Assembly (NCBI RefSeq): GCF_014863355.1
Contig: NZ_JACZEP010000012.1
Span: forward strand, 62,001 to 126,000
DNA length: 64,000 bases
Reading direction: 5' to 3'
Source of the DNA: Aminobacter carboxidus
Lineage (GTDB): Bacteria; Pseudomonadota; Alphaproteobacteria; Rhizobiales; Rhizobiaceae
Position numbers and translations under genes: made by a program. The notes under the pieces are model-generated. The model searched no databases, was not told where the DNA came from, and was given only the letters and a program-made list of their open reading frames with translations. Below, one piece after another: positions 9,063 through 18,013 of this stretch (the first letter of the stretch is position 1; each line of letters starts with the position of its first letter).

Positions 9063-10052
9063 TCATGCGACCGACCTCTGCTCAACTGCTAACTCGGGCA
9101 CGGCAGTGAGCGGGTGATGACAGGCGGCCTGATGTCCGCTGGCTTGCGACGTGAGCGTTGGCAGAACCTGGCGGCACAGATCCGTCACGCGCGGGCACCG
9201 GTTGGCGAAGGCGCAGCCGGGCGGCAGGTCGTAGCCGCTCGGGATTTCGCCGGCGAGCCGCGTGATTGAACGACGGCGTTTCGGATCGGGCTCGAAGGTG
9301 CTGTCGAGCAGTGCGCGCGTATAGGGATGCGCGGGCGCTGCACCGCTCGGCATCACCTCGACGATGCGGCCGAGATACATGACCAGGATCTGGTCGCAGA
9401 AATAGCGCACCAGTCCGAGGTCGTGCGAGATGAACAGATATGTCAGCCCGAGTTCCTGGCGCAGCCGCTCCAAGAGCGCAACGATCTGCGCCTGCACCGA
9501 GACGTCGAGCGAGGCAGTCGGCTCGTCTAGCACCACCAGCGACGGATTGAGCGCGAGCGCCCGCGCGATGCCGACGCGCTGCTTCTGGCCGCCCGACAAC
9601 TGGTGCGGATAGCTCTGCGCGAGCGAAGAGTTCAGGCCGACCATGTCGAGCAGCGATGCGACTGTCTCATCAGTGGATTTCGGCTTCACGCCTTGCACGC
9701 GGTAGGGTTCGAGCAACGCGTCCCTGACTGAGTAGCGCGGATCGATCGCTGAATAGGGATCCTGGAAGACCAGCTGCATGCGCTGGCGCAGACGGCGCAT
9801 GTCTCCACGCGAAAGCGAGGCCATGTCGACGCCGTCGAACTGCACCTGCCCCTCGCTGGGGTTGATCAGGCGCAGCACCAGCCGGGCCAAAGTGGACTTG
9901 CCGCAGCCGGATTCGCCGACGACACCGAGGATCTCGCCCTGCTTCAAGGTGAATGAGACGTCGCTGACGGCGTGGAACACCTTGCGTTTGCGAAACAGCC
10001 CGCCGTCGCTGAAACGGCGGCTGAGACCATTGACGGTAAGAAGGTCGCTCAT
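9063..10052 (-). CDS. Oligopeptide ABC transporter ATP-binding protein (OppF/DppF type)
   Basis: 329 residues. Walker A GESGCGKST, signature LSGGQKQRVGIARAL and Walker B VVLDEPTASLD are intact, and the C terminus has the oligopeptide/dipeptide extension with the PPGCAFANRCPRVTDLC cysteine pattern. It pairs with the neighbouring OppD-type ATPase to energise import through the two permeases upstream. The start ATG overlaps the previous stop (10049-10052), so the two ATPases are translationally coupled. Confidence 0.95.
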   Translation of the reverse strand: MSDLLTVNGLSRRFSDGGLFRKRKVFHAVSDVSFTLKQGEILGVVGESGCGKSTLARLVLRLINPSEGQVQFDGVDMASLSRGDMRRLRQRMQLVFQDPYSAIDPRYSVRDALLEPYRVQGVKPKSTDETVASLLDMVGLNSSLAQSYPHQLSGGQKQRVGIARALALNPSLVVLDEPTASLDVSVQAQIVALLERLRQELGLTYLFISHDLGLVRYFCDQILVMYLGRIVEVMPSGAAPAHPYTRALLDSTFEPDPKRRRSITRLAGEIPSGYDLPPGCAFANRCPRVTDLCRQVLPTLTSQASGHQAACHHPLTAVPELAVEQRSVA

Positions 10053-11002
10053 GCTGCCTCCGCCACGTGGCAGGCCACGCCATTGCCGCTGGCGCCAACG
10101 CGCAGCTCGGGGATTTCAACGCGGCAGCGGTCCGCGACACGGGCGCAGCGCGGGTTGAACCTGCAGCCTGGCGGCTGCGCCGCTGCGCTCGGAACGATGC
10201 CGGGGATGGCGCTCATCGTCCCGCGCGCCATGTCGTGACGGGGGATGCAGCGGATCAGCGCCTGCGTATAAGGATGACGCGGGTGTTCGAAGAGCGCATC
10301 GACCTCAGCCAACTCGACCACACGTCCGCAATACATCACAGCCACACGGTCGCAGGCCTGGGCAACGACGCCCATGTCGTGGGTGATCAGGATCAGCCCC
10401 AGCCCGCGCTGCCGCGCTAGGTCGACAAGGATCTGCACGATCTGCGCCTGCACCGTGACGTCGAGCGCGGTGGTCGGCTCGTCGGCGATCAGCAGTTCGG
10501 GGTCGCCGGCAAGCGCCATGGCAATGACGATGCGCTGCTTCATGCCACCGGAAAGCTGGTGCGGAAACAGGTCGTAGACCGAAGCGGGATCGGGGATGCG
10601 CAAGTCGGCCATCAGCTCCAGGCTTCTTGCCCGCGCCGCACTTCGGCTCAGACCGAGATGCAGGCGCGCGGCCTGATCGATCTGCGGTCCGATTCGCATC
10701 ATGGAATCGAGCGAGGTCATCGGGTTCTGCGTGATCAGTGCGATGCGCCCGCCGCGCAGCCGACGCATCTCCCGCTCTGGCAGCCCGACGAGGTCGGTGC
10801 CGTCAAAGCGGATAGTGCCGGCGGCGACCTGACCGCCGATACGCGGCAAAAGCCCCATGATCGCGGTCGCGGTCAACGACTTGCCTGAACCGGATTCACC
10901 GACGATGCCGAGGATCTGGCCGCGATCGACGCTTAGCGTGACCTGGTCGACCGGCGAGAACGCGCCGAACCTGATGCGCAGCATTTCCAAATCCAGCAGC
11001 AT
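10049..11002 (-). CDS. Oligopeptide ABC transporter ATP-binding protein (OppD/DppD type)
   Basis: 317 residues from the ATG at 11002, which has GGGAGG upstream; a longer frame to 11119 runs antisense-like into the permease gene and is rejected. It shows Walker [12 protein letters not shown], signature [15 protein letters not shown], Walker [13 protein letters not shown], and the C-terminal [17 protein letters not shown] extension. It forms a heterodimeric motor with the OppF-type protein encoded next. It begins 2 bp after the permease stop. Confidence 0.95.
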   Translation of the reverse strand: MLLDLEMLRIRFGAFSPVDQVTLSVDRGQILGIVGESGSGKSLTATAIMGLLPRIGGQVAAGTIRFDGTDLVGLPEREMRRLRGGRIALITQNPMTSLDSMMRIGPQIDQAARLHLGLSRSAARARSLELMADLRIPDPASVYDLFPHQLSGGMKQRIVIAMALAGDPELLIADEPTTALDVTVQAQIVQILVDLARQRGLGLILITHDMGVVAQACDRVAVMYCGRVVELAEVDALFEHPRHPYTQALIRCIPRHDMARGTMSAIPGIVPSAAAQPPGCRFNPRCARVADRCRVEIPELRVGASGNGVACHVAEAA

Positions 11003-11004
11003 CG

Positions 11005-11856
11005 TTACGCCTCCCTGAACTTGGCGCGGACATCGAGCGCAGCGATGACCGCGTCGCCGAACAGGTTGATGAAGACGACCGTCAGCGCCACTGCGAGGCC
11101 GGGGAGCAGGATCACCCAAGGGGCGATGAACAGTTGTGCCGTGCCGGAACTCATCATCGCACCCCAGCTTGGCGTCGGCGGCTGCGCGCCCAGTCCGAAG
11201 AAGCCGAGCGTCGCCTCGAGGATGATGGCGTCGCCCGTCGCCAGCATCGCCGCCACCAGCACAGGCGCCAGCGCGTTGGGCAGCAGATGCGAAAACAGGA
11301 TGTGGGTGTGGCCGGCGCCAAGGCTGACAGTCGCCTCGACATAGGTCTCGCTCTTCAGCGACATGATCTGGGTGCGCGTCAGCCGGGTAAACTGCGCGAG
11401 ATAGGCGATGGCGATGGCAATCACCACGCCCTCCAGCCCCGGACCGATGATAGCCACCAGCATCAACGCGATCAGGATTTCGGGGAACGACCAGGTCAGG
11501 TCGATCACCGTCATGACGACGCGATCGAAGGTGCCGCCGAAATAGCCGCAGGTGGCGCCCAGGACCAGGCCGAGCAGCACGGAGATGCCGATCGCCGTGA
11601 TGCTGACAGACAGCGAGGTGCGCGCCCCGGTGATCATCCGCGACAGCACATCGCGACCGAACTCGTCAGTGCCGAACAGATGCGTCAGCGACGGGGCCTG
11701 GTTCATGATGCCCAGGTCCTGCTGGTCGTAGGGATATGGAGATAGCCACGGCGCAAACAGCGCGCCGATGACCAGCAGCAGCAGAAAGGCCCCTGAAATG
11801 CCGCCCTTGAAGGTCGAGACGGCCTTGAGCAATGCCAATGCACGATGTCCGCTCAT
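11005..11856 (-). CDS. Peptide ABC transporter permease (DppC/OppC type)
   Basis: 283 residues from the ATG at 11856, which overlaps the DppB-type stop as ATGA (11853-11856); the much longer upstream open frame is a shadow of that gene. The N-terminal OppC segment has one membrane helix and the motif LFGTDEFGRDVLSRMI, followed by about five more helices. The EAA cytoplasmic loop EATVSLGAGHTHILFSHLLP contacts the ATPases. It forms the inner-membrane channel with the DppB-type partner. Confidence 0.94.
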   Translation of the reverse strand: MSGHRALALLKAVSTFKGGISGAFLLLLVIGALFAPWLSPYPYDQQDLGIMNQAPSLTHLFGTDEFGRDVLSRMITGARTSLSVSITAIGISVLLGLVLGATCGYFGGTFDRVVMTVIDLTWSFPEILIALMLVAIIGPGLEGVVIAIAIAYLAQFTRLTRTQIMSLKSETYVEATVSLGAGHTHILFSHLLPNALAPVLVAAMLATGDAIILEATLGFFGLGAQPPTPSWGAMMSSGTAQLFIAPWVILLPGLAVALTVVFINLFGDAVIAALDVRAKFREA

Positions 11857-12779
11857 GCCCGTACCTCGCGCTGGCGTGGATCCATCGCAGCCTGGACGAT
11901 GTCGCCGATCAGGGCACCGATGATGACGGCCATGGCCAGCATGAGCAGGCAGCCCTGTACCAGCGGATAGTCGCGCTGGTTGAGCGCGCGGATCAGCAGC
12001 GAGCCGAGCCCGGGACGGGCGAAGACATATTCGATCGTCACAGCACCACCGAGCACCCAGCCTATGCGCAGGCTGAGGATCGTAACGACGGGAACCATGG
12101 CGTGGCGCAGCACATGGCGTAGCTGGATGATGAAGGGCGGCAGCCCCTTGGCGTGCAGCAGCGTCACGAAATCCTGCCGCGACGTCTCGATCATGGCGAT
12201 CCGCGTGACCCGCGCCACCAGCGCAATGCCACCAAGGCCGGCAGCGATCGTCGGCAGGATGAGCGAACTCCAGCCGCGCGCTCCCGATACCGGCACCCAG
12301 CCGAGCCACACCGCGAAAACCAGGATCAGCAGCAAGCCGAGCCAGAAGCTGGGCACGGTGGAGCCAAGCAGGATGAAGCCAGTGATCACATCGTCGACGC
12401 GTGTGCCCTGGTAGCTCGCCGCAATCACGCCGGCGGTAATGCCGGTCAGCGTCGAAAACAGCAGCGCGGCAATACCCAGCTCGAGGCTGAAGGGCAGGTT
12501 CCGGGCGATCAATGCGCTGACCGGGCGCCCCTGGATGATCGAAGTGCCAAGATCGCCGCTCAGAAGCCGCCCCATCCAGGTGAAATATTGCTCGACGAGA
12601 CTGCGGTCGAGACCGTACTTCGCCGCTATCTGCAGCCGTTGCTCCGGAGACGAGCCGGCGCGCAGAAGATTGTCGATGGGATCGCCCGGAACCAGGTGGA
12701 TGATGAAGAACACCACCAGCGAGACGACAAAGAATACGGGCAGCAGCAAAACAAGCCGCCTCAAGGTGAAGCCGATCAT
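11853..12779 (-). CDS. Peptide ABC transporter permease (DppB/OppB type)
   Basis: 308 residues with six predicted membrane helices. The N-terminal RRLVLLLPVFFVVSLVVFFI helix and the following GDPIDNLL and GLDRSLVEQYFTWMGRLLSGDLGTSI region are standard for DppB-type permeases. It starts 18 bp after the substrate-binding protein stop and overlaps the DppC-type gene, as in most peptide/nickel ABC operons. Confidence 0.94.
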   Translation of the reverse strand: MIGFTLRRLVLLLPVFFVVSLVVFFIIHLVPGDPIDNLLRAGSSPEQRLQIAAKYGLDRSLVEQYFTWMGRLLSGDLGTSIIQGRPVSALIARNLPFSLELGIAALLFSTLTGITAGVIAASYQGTRVDDVITGFILLGSTVPSFWLGLLLILVFAVWLGWVPVSGARGWSSLILPTIAAGLGGIALVARVTRIAMIETSRQDFVTLLHAKGLPPFIIQLRHVLRHAMVPVVTILSLRIGWVLGGAVTIEYVFARPGLGSLLIRALNQRDYPLVQGCLLMLAMAVIIGALIGDIVQAAMDPRQREVRA

Positions 12780-12797
12780 TATCGTCCCGCCGACCGC

Positions 12798-14387
12798 TTA
12801 GCCAACGACCTTGATGTCGACGGTGGTTGCCTGCACCAACTGCGTGCCGCGCAGCTTTTCCGGCACTTCGAGCAACGTCTCGTTGAATGCGTAGTTCAGA
12901 ATCGGCTCGTGAATCGGAACGAACAGGAAATTGCCGATCAGGTTCTCCTGGTACTTCCTGAAATTGGCCACGCGCTCGTCCAGCGTCTTCGACTGCTGCA
13001 TGGCAATGTCGCGAAGCTCCTGCGATTTCTCATCCTGCCAGCCGGAGGAGTTCGGATAGGGAATATTGGTGGTGCTGAAGAACCAGTCGAGAATGTCGGC
13101 GTTGTTCCAGCCGTACTGCCGCACCGCCAGTTGATGTTGGCCCTTCTTGAGCTGATCGACGATCGTCGTGCTGTCGAAGATTTCGATCTCGACATCCATG
13201 CCGATTGTCTTGAGCTGCGCCTGGAGGATCTCTGCCGTACGTTTGAACGCCGTCTCCGACTGCGCCGTCAGCTTGACCTTCAGCGGCTTGCTGTCCTTGC
13301 TTCGCATGCCGTCACCGTCGCGCACCCAACCTGCGGCATCGAGCAGTTGGTTGGCCTTGGCCAGATCGTGGCGGATTTCCAGCTTGGGATCGATCTTCGA
13401 TTCCGCCAGCGTGCTGATCAGGAACTGATGCGCCTCGAGGCCGACGCCGTTGAAGACGCTCTTGAGGATCGCGCTTTGGTCCACTGCCAGTGCGGTTGCC
13501 TGGCGCACAGCGACATCGCCGAAGGGCTCTGCCAGCGTATTGAACGCGAGATAGGTGATGCCGAAGCCAGGCAAGCTTCGAAAGCCCAAAGTCTCTTCTG
13601 CTTGCAGTTGCGGCAGGAATTGGTCTGGCACCCCGAGCAGCAAACCGACGCCGCCTGTTTTCAGTTCGAGGAAGGCCGTCGAGGCGTCGGGAATTTCGCG
13701 CAAGGTAAGCCGCTTGATATACGGTGCTCCCTTGTTTTCCGAGAGGTCGCTGCCCCAATTGTAGTCCTCATTGGCGACCAGCACGGTCTCCTGGCCTACG
13801 GCGAAACTTTCGAACTTGTAGGGCCCGGTTCCAGCGGCCTCGGTCACGCCAAAATTGTCACCGGCCGCGTCGTAGGCCTTCGGCGACGGGATGCCCATGA
13901 AGGACGACGCCAGATTGTAGATCAAGTTTGGCTCTGCCCGTTTCATCACGAAGCGAACGGTGTAGTCGTCGACTACCTCGACACGATCGACAGCGTCGAC
14001 AAGGTACTCGTTGACGCTGCCTTTGAACTTGGGGATCCACCACGCTATGGTCGCGGCATTGAACGGTTCACCATCATGAAAGCGAACGCCTTGCCGCAAC
14101 TTGAAGGTCCAGTTCATGCCGTCGGCGCTGTTCTCCCAGGATTCGGCGAGATGGGGATGATAGGACTGGTCGGCGTCCTGCTCGATCATGCGGTCGTAGA
14201 TCAGGGTCGCGACGGTGCTCAGCAAGGTGGCCCGAATTGGATCGTGATGAGGCGCGCCGATTTCGGCATTGCCGAGAGCAAATACGGCCTCCGATTCTGA
14301 CGCCCGCGCTGAATTTCCTCCAGCCAGGCCGAGGCCTGCGGCCAGCGTGACCACCGATACCGAAGCAAGAAACTCACGTCGATTCAT
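12798..14387 (-). CDS. Peptide ABC transporter substrate-binding protein (SBP_bac_5)
   Basis: 529 residues from the ATG at 14387, which has GGGGAGG six bases upstream. A twin-arginine style N terminus (NRREFLAS followed by a hydrophobic run and an ARA site) suggests export through Tat or Sec to the periplasm. The mature protein matches the family 5 extracellular solute-binding fold (LAESWENSADGMNWTFKLR, VRFHDGEPFNA). It captures oligopeptides or glyco-peptides and delivers them to the DppB/DppC-type channel. It is the first gene of the operon that ends with the DadA-like gene at 4699. Confidence 0.93.
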   Translation of the reverse strand: MNRREFLASVSVVTLAAGLGLAGGNSARASESEAVFALGNAEIGAPHHDPIRATLLSTVATLIYDRMIEQDADQSYHPHLAESWENSADGMNWTFKLRQGVRFHDGEPFNAATIAWWIPKFKGSVNEYLVDAVDRVEVVDDYTVRFVMKRAEPNLIYNLASSFMGIPSPKAYDAAGDNFGVTEAAGTGPYKFESFAVGQETVLVANEDYNWGSDLSENKGAPYIKRLTLREIPDASTAFLELKTGGVGLLLGVPDQFLPQLQAEETLGFRSLPGFGITYLAFNTLAEPFGDVAVRQATALAVDQSAILKSVFNGVGLEAHQFLISTLAESKIDPKLEIRHDLAKANQLLDAAGWVRDGDGMRSKDSKPLKVKLTAQSETAFKRTAEILQAQLKTIGMDVEIEIFDSTTIVDQLKKGQHQLAVRQYGWNNADILDWFFSTTNIPYPNSSGWQDEKSQELRDIAMQQSKTLDERVANFRKYQENLIGNFLFVPIHEPILNYAFNETLLEVPEKLRGTQLVQATTVDIKVVG

Positions 14388-14677
14388 GTTCAACCTCCCC
14401 TTGAAAAATTGGAAAAAGCTCGCCGTGCCGCGGAAGCAGCATTATTTAGACAACAGACAAGAATTCGCGAGCTGACGCGGTCCAATGACCTGCCCCAACT
14501 ATGCGCCGTTTCCTCACGGTTGCTGTATGTCACTGACTCCAGCCAGCAGCTCAGCAACATTTTGCTTCCCCGCTCCTCAACGAGGGTGGGTTCAAGCTAT
14601 TTTGAAAAAAAACAAACGTCAATCGAATCTATGATAGAATTCTTGCAAGAAATCCCACCCCAGCCACGGAGAACCAA
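14388..14677. promoter_or_regulatory. Divergent promoter region with two GAATTCTTG sites
   Basis: This 290-bp AT-richer gap separates the peptide operon from the RpiR gene. GAATTCTTG is present on the minus strand at 14458-14466 and on the plus strand at 14637-14645, in inverted orientation, one near each start. The plus-strand copy lies in a 12-bp perfect palindrome TTCTTGCAAGAA (14640-14651). These are candidate operators for the adjacent RpiR regulator; binding is inferred, not shown. Confidence 0.45.
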
Positions 14678-15535
14678 ATGACGGAATCGGTACGCCGAAG
14701 GCTTGTCGAAAGCCTTGCCACCGCGACCAACGCCGAAAAGGCCCTTGCCAACTACATGCTGGCAAATCTCAACGGCGTGCCGTTCGAGACATCGGCAACC
14801 CTGGCCGCCAAGGTCGGCGTCAGCGAACCAACTGTCGGGCGCTTCTGCCGGACGCTGGGTTATGCGCGTTTCAAGGACCTCAAGGAGGACCTCAGGGACA
14901 ACATCGGCACGCAGCCCTGGCTGGCCGGCGACCGGCTCAAGGAATTCCGCGACCGCAGCCAGAACGGTGATGCCCTAGCGCGCAGCCTGGAGCTGGAGAT
15001 CGCAGCACTGCTCAGGATCTACGAGATCGCCAACACCAAGGAGTGGGCCCGCGCCGTCAAGCGCCTGGCCAACACGCCCCAGCTGTTCGTCGCCGGCTTC
15101 CAGACCGAGCGCGGCATCGCCCAGTACTTCGCCAACCAGCTGCAATACCTGCGCCCCGGCGTCCAGCTCGCCGACATCGCCGGCGGCAATTTCAGCGAGA
15201 TCCTGCTCAACCCGCCCAAATCCACCTGCCTGGTGATCTTCGAGGCCCGCCGCTATTCGCGCCTGAACCTGCTTCTGGCACAGGAAGCCAAGAGGGCGAA
15301 AATCCCGATCACGCTGGTCACCGACGCCTTCTGCGACTGGGGCCGCGACCTTGCCGACGAAATGTTCGTCGTGCCGACCGAATTCGGCATGTTCTGGGAA
15401 TCGACGGCGCAGATGGCCAGCCTCGGCAACCTGCTGATCAATGGCATATTCAACGAACTGGGCGTCGCCATCGAAGGGCGCATGAACAGGGTCTCGGAAC
15501 TGCACGGCAAGATCACCGGCTATGTCGGCGATTGA
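14678..15535 (+). CDS. RpiR/MurR family transcriptional regulator (HTH + SIS)
   Basis: 285 residues. The N-terminal ~80 residues are an RpiR helix-turn-helix (TSATLAAKVGVSEPTVGRFCRTLGYARFKDLK). Residues ~110-260 are a SIS sugar-phosphate-binding domain with the typical FVAGFQTERGIAQYFANQL and FEARRYSRLN segments. The ATG at 14678 follows GGAGAACCAA. Relatives respond to phosphorylated sugars, including MurNAc-6-phosphate in MurR. Divergent placement opposite a peptide-uptake operon suggests it controls that operon, and a muropeptide or amino-sugar-linked peptide is one possible inducer. Confidence 0.92.
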   Translation: MTESVRRRLVESLATATNAEKALANYMLANLNGVPFETSATLAAKVGVSEPTVGRFCRTLGYARFKDLKEDLRDNIGTQPWLAGDRLKEFRDRSQNGDALARSLELEIAALLRIYEIANTKEWARAVKRLANTPQLFVAGFQTERGIAQYFANQLQYLRPGVQLADIAGGNFSEILLNPPKSTCLVIFEARRYSRLNLLLAQEAKRAKIPITLVTDAFCDWGRDLADEMFVVPTEFGMFWESTAQMASLGNLLINGIFNELGVAIEGRMNRVSELHGKITGYVGD

Positions 15536-15560
15536 CCGGTTTCTTGCCTGAAAGCCCAGG

Positions 15561-15604
15561 CGTTCGCACACCGAACGCACGGGCCGGGACGGCGCCTTCC
15601 GTGC
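15561..15604. terminator. Hairpins between convergent rpiR-type and lysR-type genes
   Basis: CGTTCG (15561-15566) pairs with CGAACG (15572-15577) around a 5-base loop, and GCACGG (15577-15582) can pair with CCGTGC (15599-15604). No T-run follows. They lie in the 73-bp gap between two convergent genes and could act as weak terminators on both strands. Confidence 0.35.
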
Positions 15605-15608
15605 AGTC

Positions 15609-16508
15609 TCAGGCCTGCGGCGTCACCTGCCCGACGATCCAGTCGAACAGCTGGTTGGTCAAAAGCCCCGCCGTCTTTCGCTCCGGAACGACGAAGTAGT
15701 AGCTCTTTTCGGTCTGCAGCGGCATGTCGAGCACGACCTGGAGCTTGCCGTCGCGCAGTTCGCTTTCGACCAGATAGCGCGGCAGCAGCGCCACGCCCAT
15801 GCCGGCCACCGCCGCCTCGATCAGCATGGTGAATTGGTCGAAGCGGTGTCCCAGATAGGCACCTTGCGCATCGACGCCGGCGGCCTGAAACCAGTTCGCC
15901 CACGCCTTGGGGCGCGTCGCCATGTTGAGCAGCGGCCTATGCGCCAGCGCCTCTGGCGTCGCGATATCGCGGCCGGCGAGAAAGTCCGGGCTGGCAGCCG
16001 GCACGATCACCTCGCTGCAGATGTAGCGGCACACGGCATTTGCCCATACCGGCTGGCCGTAATGGATGGCCGCATCAAACCCTTGCTCCTCGAGGTCGAA
16101 CTGCTCGGCGCGCGACACGACGTTCAGCGCGATGCCGGGATGGGTTTTCAGGAAGCCCGGCAGTCGCGGCACCAGCCAACGGCTGCCGAATGTCGGCAAG
16201 GTGGCGAGGCTGAGCAGCGACACACCTGAACTTGCCATCGCCCGCAGCATCGCCGCCTCGCCCTGTTCGAGCAGCTTGCGCGCGTCGGGCAGGAACTTCT
16301 GCCCGGCGGCCGACAGCACCACGCGCTGGCGCACGCGCTCGAACAGAAGCAAGCCAAGCTGGGCCTCGAGATCGCGGATCTGCCGGCTGACTGCACTTTG
16401 CGAAAGATTGAGCTCGCAGCCGGCCAGCGTGATGTTGCCATGGCGGGCGGCAGCCTCGAAGGCCTGCAGCTTGCCCAGGTCAGGAAGGAGCGTACGCGCA
16501 GTGGTCAT
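15609..16508 (-). CDS. LysR family transcriptional regulator (GcvA-like)
   Basis: 299 residues. The winged HTH occupies residues ~8-67 (LQAFEAAARHGNITLAGCEL, then LSQSAVSRQIRDLEAQLG) and a periplasmic-binding-like effector domain fills residues ~95-295. It is transcribed divergently from the hglS-amaB-amaA cluster, the classic arrangement for a LysR activator of a catabolic operon; lysine, pipecolate or 2-aminoadipate would be reasonable inducers. The N-terminal sequence resembles GcvA-type members common in Hyphomicrobiales. Confidence 0.9.
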   Translation of the reverse strand: MTTARTLLPDLGKLQAFEAAARHGNITLAGCELNLSQSAVSRQIRDLEAQLGLLLFERVRQRVVLSAAGQKFLPDARKLLEQGEAAMLRAMASSGVSLLSLATLPTFGSRWLVPRLPGFLKTHPGIALNVVSRAEQFDLEEQGFDAAIHYGQPVWANAVCRYICSEVIVPAASPDFLAGRDIATPEALAHRPLLNMATRPKAWANWFQAAGVDAQGAYLGHRFDQFTMLIEAAVAGMGVALLPRYLVESELRDGKLQVVLDMPLQTEKSYYFVVPERKTAGLLTNQLFDWIVGQVTPQA

Positions 16509-16622
16509 TCTGTTTTCGCATCAACTTAGATGAAATCAGCGCAATTCAGCACCGATAGAACCGGATATAGCACTGTCGAAGCATGAAGTCGCCCATGCCG
16601 AATGTGAAAACAGAGGGTTCGA
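16509..16622. promoter_or_regulatory. Divergent lysR / hglS promoter region
   Basis: A 114-bp gap with a short inverted repeat CATC (16519-16522) and GATG (16529-16532) near the LysR start, compatible with a LysR-type box but weak. AGAGGG precedes the hglS ATG at 16623. No convincing -35/-10 pair could be assigned by eye. Confidence 0.35.
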
Positions 16623-18008
16623 ATGTCTCCTTCCATGTCGCCCGATGCGATCCGCGCCGCCTTCTCGGCGGCCATGTCGGCCATGTATCGTGATGAAGTA
16701 CCGGCCTATGGCACGCTGATGGCCCTGGTCGCCGACGTCAACGAAGCGACTCTAGCCAGCCAGCCGAAGCTGCGCGCCTCCCTGGAAGCGACCGAGACGC
16801 TCGACCGCGTCAGTGAAGAGCGTCACGGCGCCATCCGCCTCGGCACCGAAGCGGAGCTGGCGATGATGCGACGCGTCTTTGCCGTCATGGGCATGTTCCC
16901 GGTCGGCTACTACGACCTCAGCGAGGCCGGGGTGCCGGTGCACTCGACTGCTTTCCGGCCGGTCAGCGAAGCGGCGCTTAAACTCAACCCGTTCCGGGTG
17001 TTCACCTCGCTGCTGCGTCTCGACCTGATCGCCGATGTGGAATTGCGCGCCACCGCCGAGATCACGCTTGCTCGCAGGCAGATCTTTTCCGACGTCGCCG
17101 TAGCACTTGTCGACAAGGCCGAACGCGACGGCGGGCTGTCGCATGAGGACGCAGCGTTGTTCGTCACCGAGGTGCTCGACACTTTCCGCTGGCACAGTGA
17201 GGCGAGGGTCGACCAGCCACTCTACACCAGACTGCATGATGCGCATCGCCTGATCGCCGACGTCGTCTCGTTCAAGGGACCGCACATCAACCATCTGACG
17301 CCACGCACGCTGGATATCGATGCCGTTCAGGTCCAGATGCCGTTGCGCGGCATCGTGCCCAAGGCGGTCGTCGAAGGCCCGCCCAGCCGCGCTTGCCCAA
17401 TCCTTCTGCGCCAGACCTCGTTCAAGGCGGTCGAGGAGCGCGTTTCGTTTCCTGACGAAAACGGCAACCTAGAGACGGGCTCGCATACGGCGCGGTTCGG
17501 CGAGATAGAACAGCGTGGTATAGCGCTGACGCCGAAGGGCCGCGCGCTCTACGACAGGCTCTTGAACCAGGCCCGCGCCACGGTACGCCCCGCCCCGGAC
17601 GGCTCGAACGCCGACGCCTATCGCGACGCACTCGCCCGGAGTTTCGCCGCCTTCCCTGATGACTGGAACGCCATGCGCAAGGCCGGGCTCGGCTATTTCC
17701 TCTACACCGTCGACCAAGCAATTGCCGGTGCGCGCGGCAGCGATATCGAGGCCCTGATCGCAGTCGGTGCGGTGCGTGTCGACCCCATCGTCTACGAAGA
17801 TTTCCTGCCCGTTTCCGCCGCCGGCATCTTCCAGTCCAATCTCGGTGACGATGCGGTGCAGGATTTCACCGCCAGCCCCAACCAGCGCCTGTTCGAAAAG
17901 GCGCTCGGTGCTGCCGTTCTCAACGAGTTCGAACACTATGCCGGCATCGAGCGGGCATCGATCGAGCGCTGCCAGGCCACGCTGAAGGCGTTTTCGGACG
18001 CGGCCTGA
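16623..18008 (+). CDS. hglS: 2-oxoadipate dioxygenase/decarboxylase (HglS, former DUF1338)
   Basis: 461 residues, the usual length. The family converts 2-oxoadipate plus O2 to D-2-hydroxyglutarate and CO2, using an Fe(II) held by two His and one Glu. The matching residues are visible: H68 with R72 (HGAIR), H224 (HINHL) and E294 (FGEIEQRG); their spacing agrees with my recollection of the Pseudomonas putida enzyme (H70, R74, H226, E294). It is a soluble cytoplasmic enzyme of D-lysine/2-aminoadipate breakdown. The ATG at 16623 follows AGAGGG. It opens an apparent operon with a D-2-hydroxyglutarate dehydrogenase-like gene 5 bp downstream, then amaB and amaA, which strongly supports the assignment. 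Confidence 0.92.
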   Translation: MSPSMSPDAIRAAFSAAMSAMYRDEVPAYGTLMALVADVNEATLASQPKLRASLEATETLDRVSEERHGAIRLGTEAELAMMRRVFAVMGMFPVGYYDLSEAGVPVHSTAFRPVSEAALKLNPFRVFTSLLRLDLIADVELRATAEITLARRQIFSDVAVALVDKAERDGGLSHEDAALFVTEVLDTFRWHSEARVDQPLYTRLHDAHRLIADVVSFKGPHINHLTPRTLDIDAVQVQMPLRGIVPKAVVEGPPSRACPILLRQTSFKAVEERVSFPDENGNLETGSHTARFGEIEQRGIALTPKGRALYDRLLNQARATVRPAPDGSNADAYRDALARSFAAFPDDWNAMRKAGLGYFLYTVDQAIAGARGSDIEALIAVGAVRVDPIVYEDFLPVSAAGIFQSNLGDDAVQDFTASPNQRLFEKALGAAVLNEFEHYAGIERASIERCQATLKAFSDAA

Positions 18009-18013
18009 CAAGG

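Noticed and set aside
12153-14300. 715-codon plus-strand open frame
   Set aside because: Antisense to the DppB-type permease and substrate-binding protein; high-GC codon use creates such frames.
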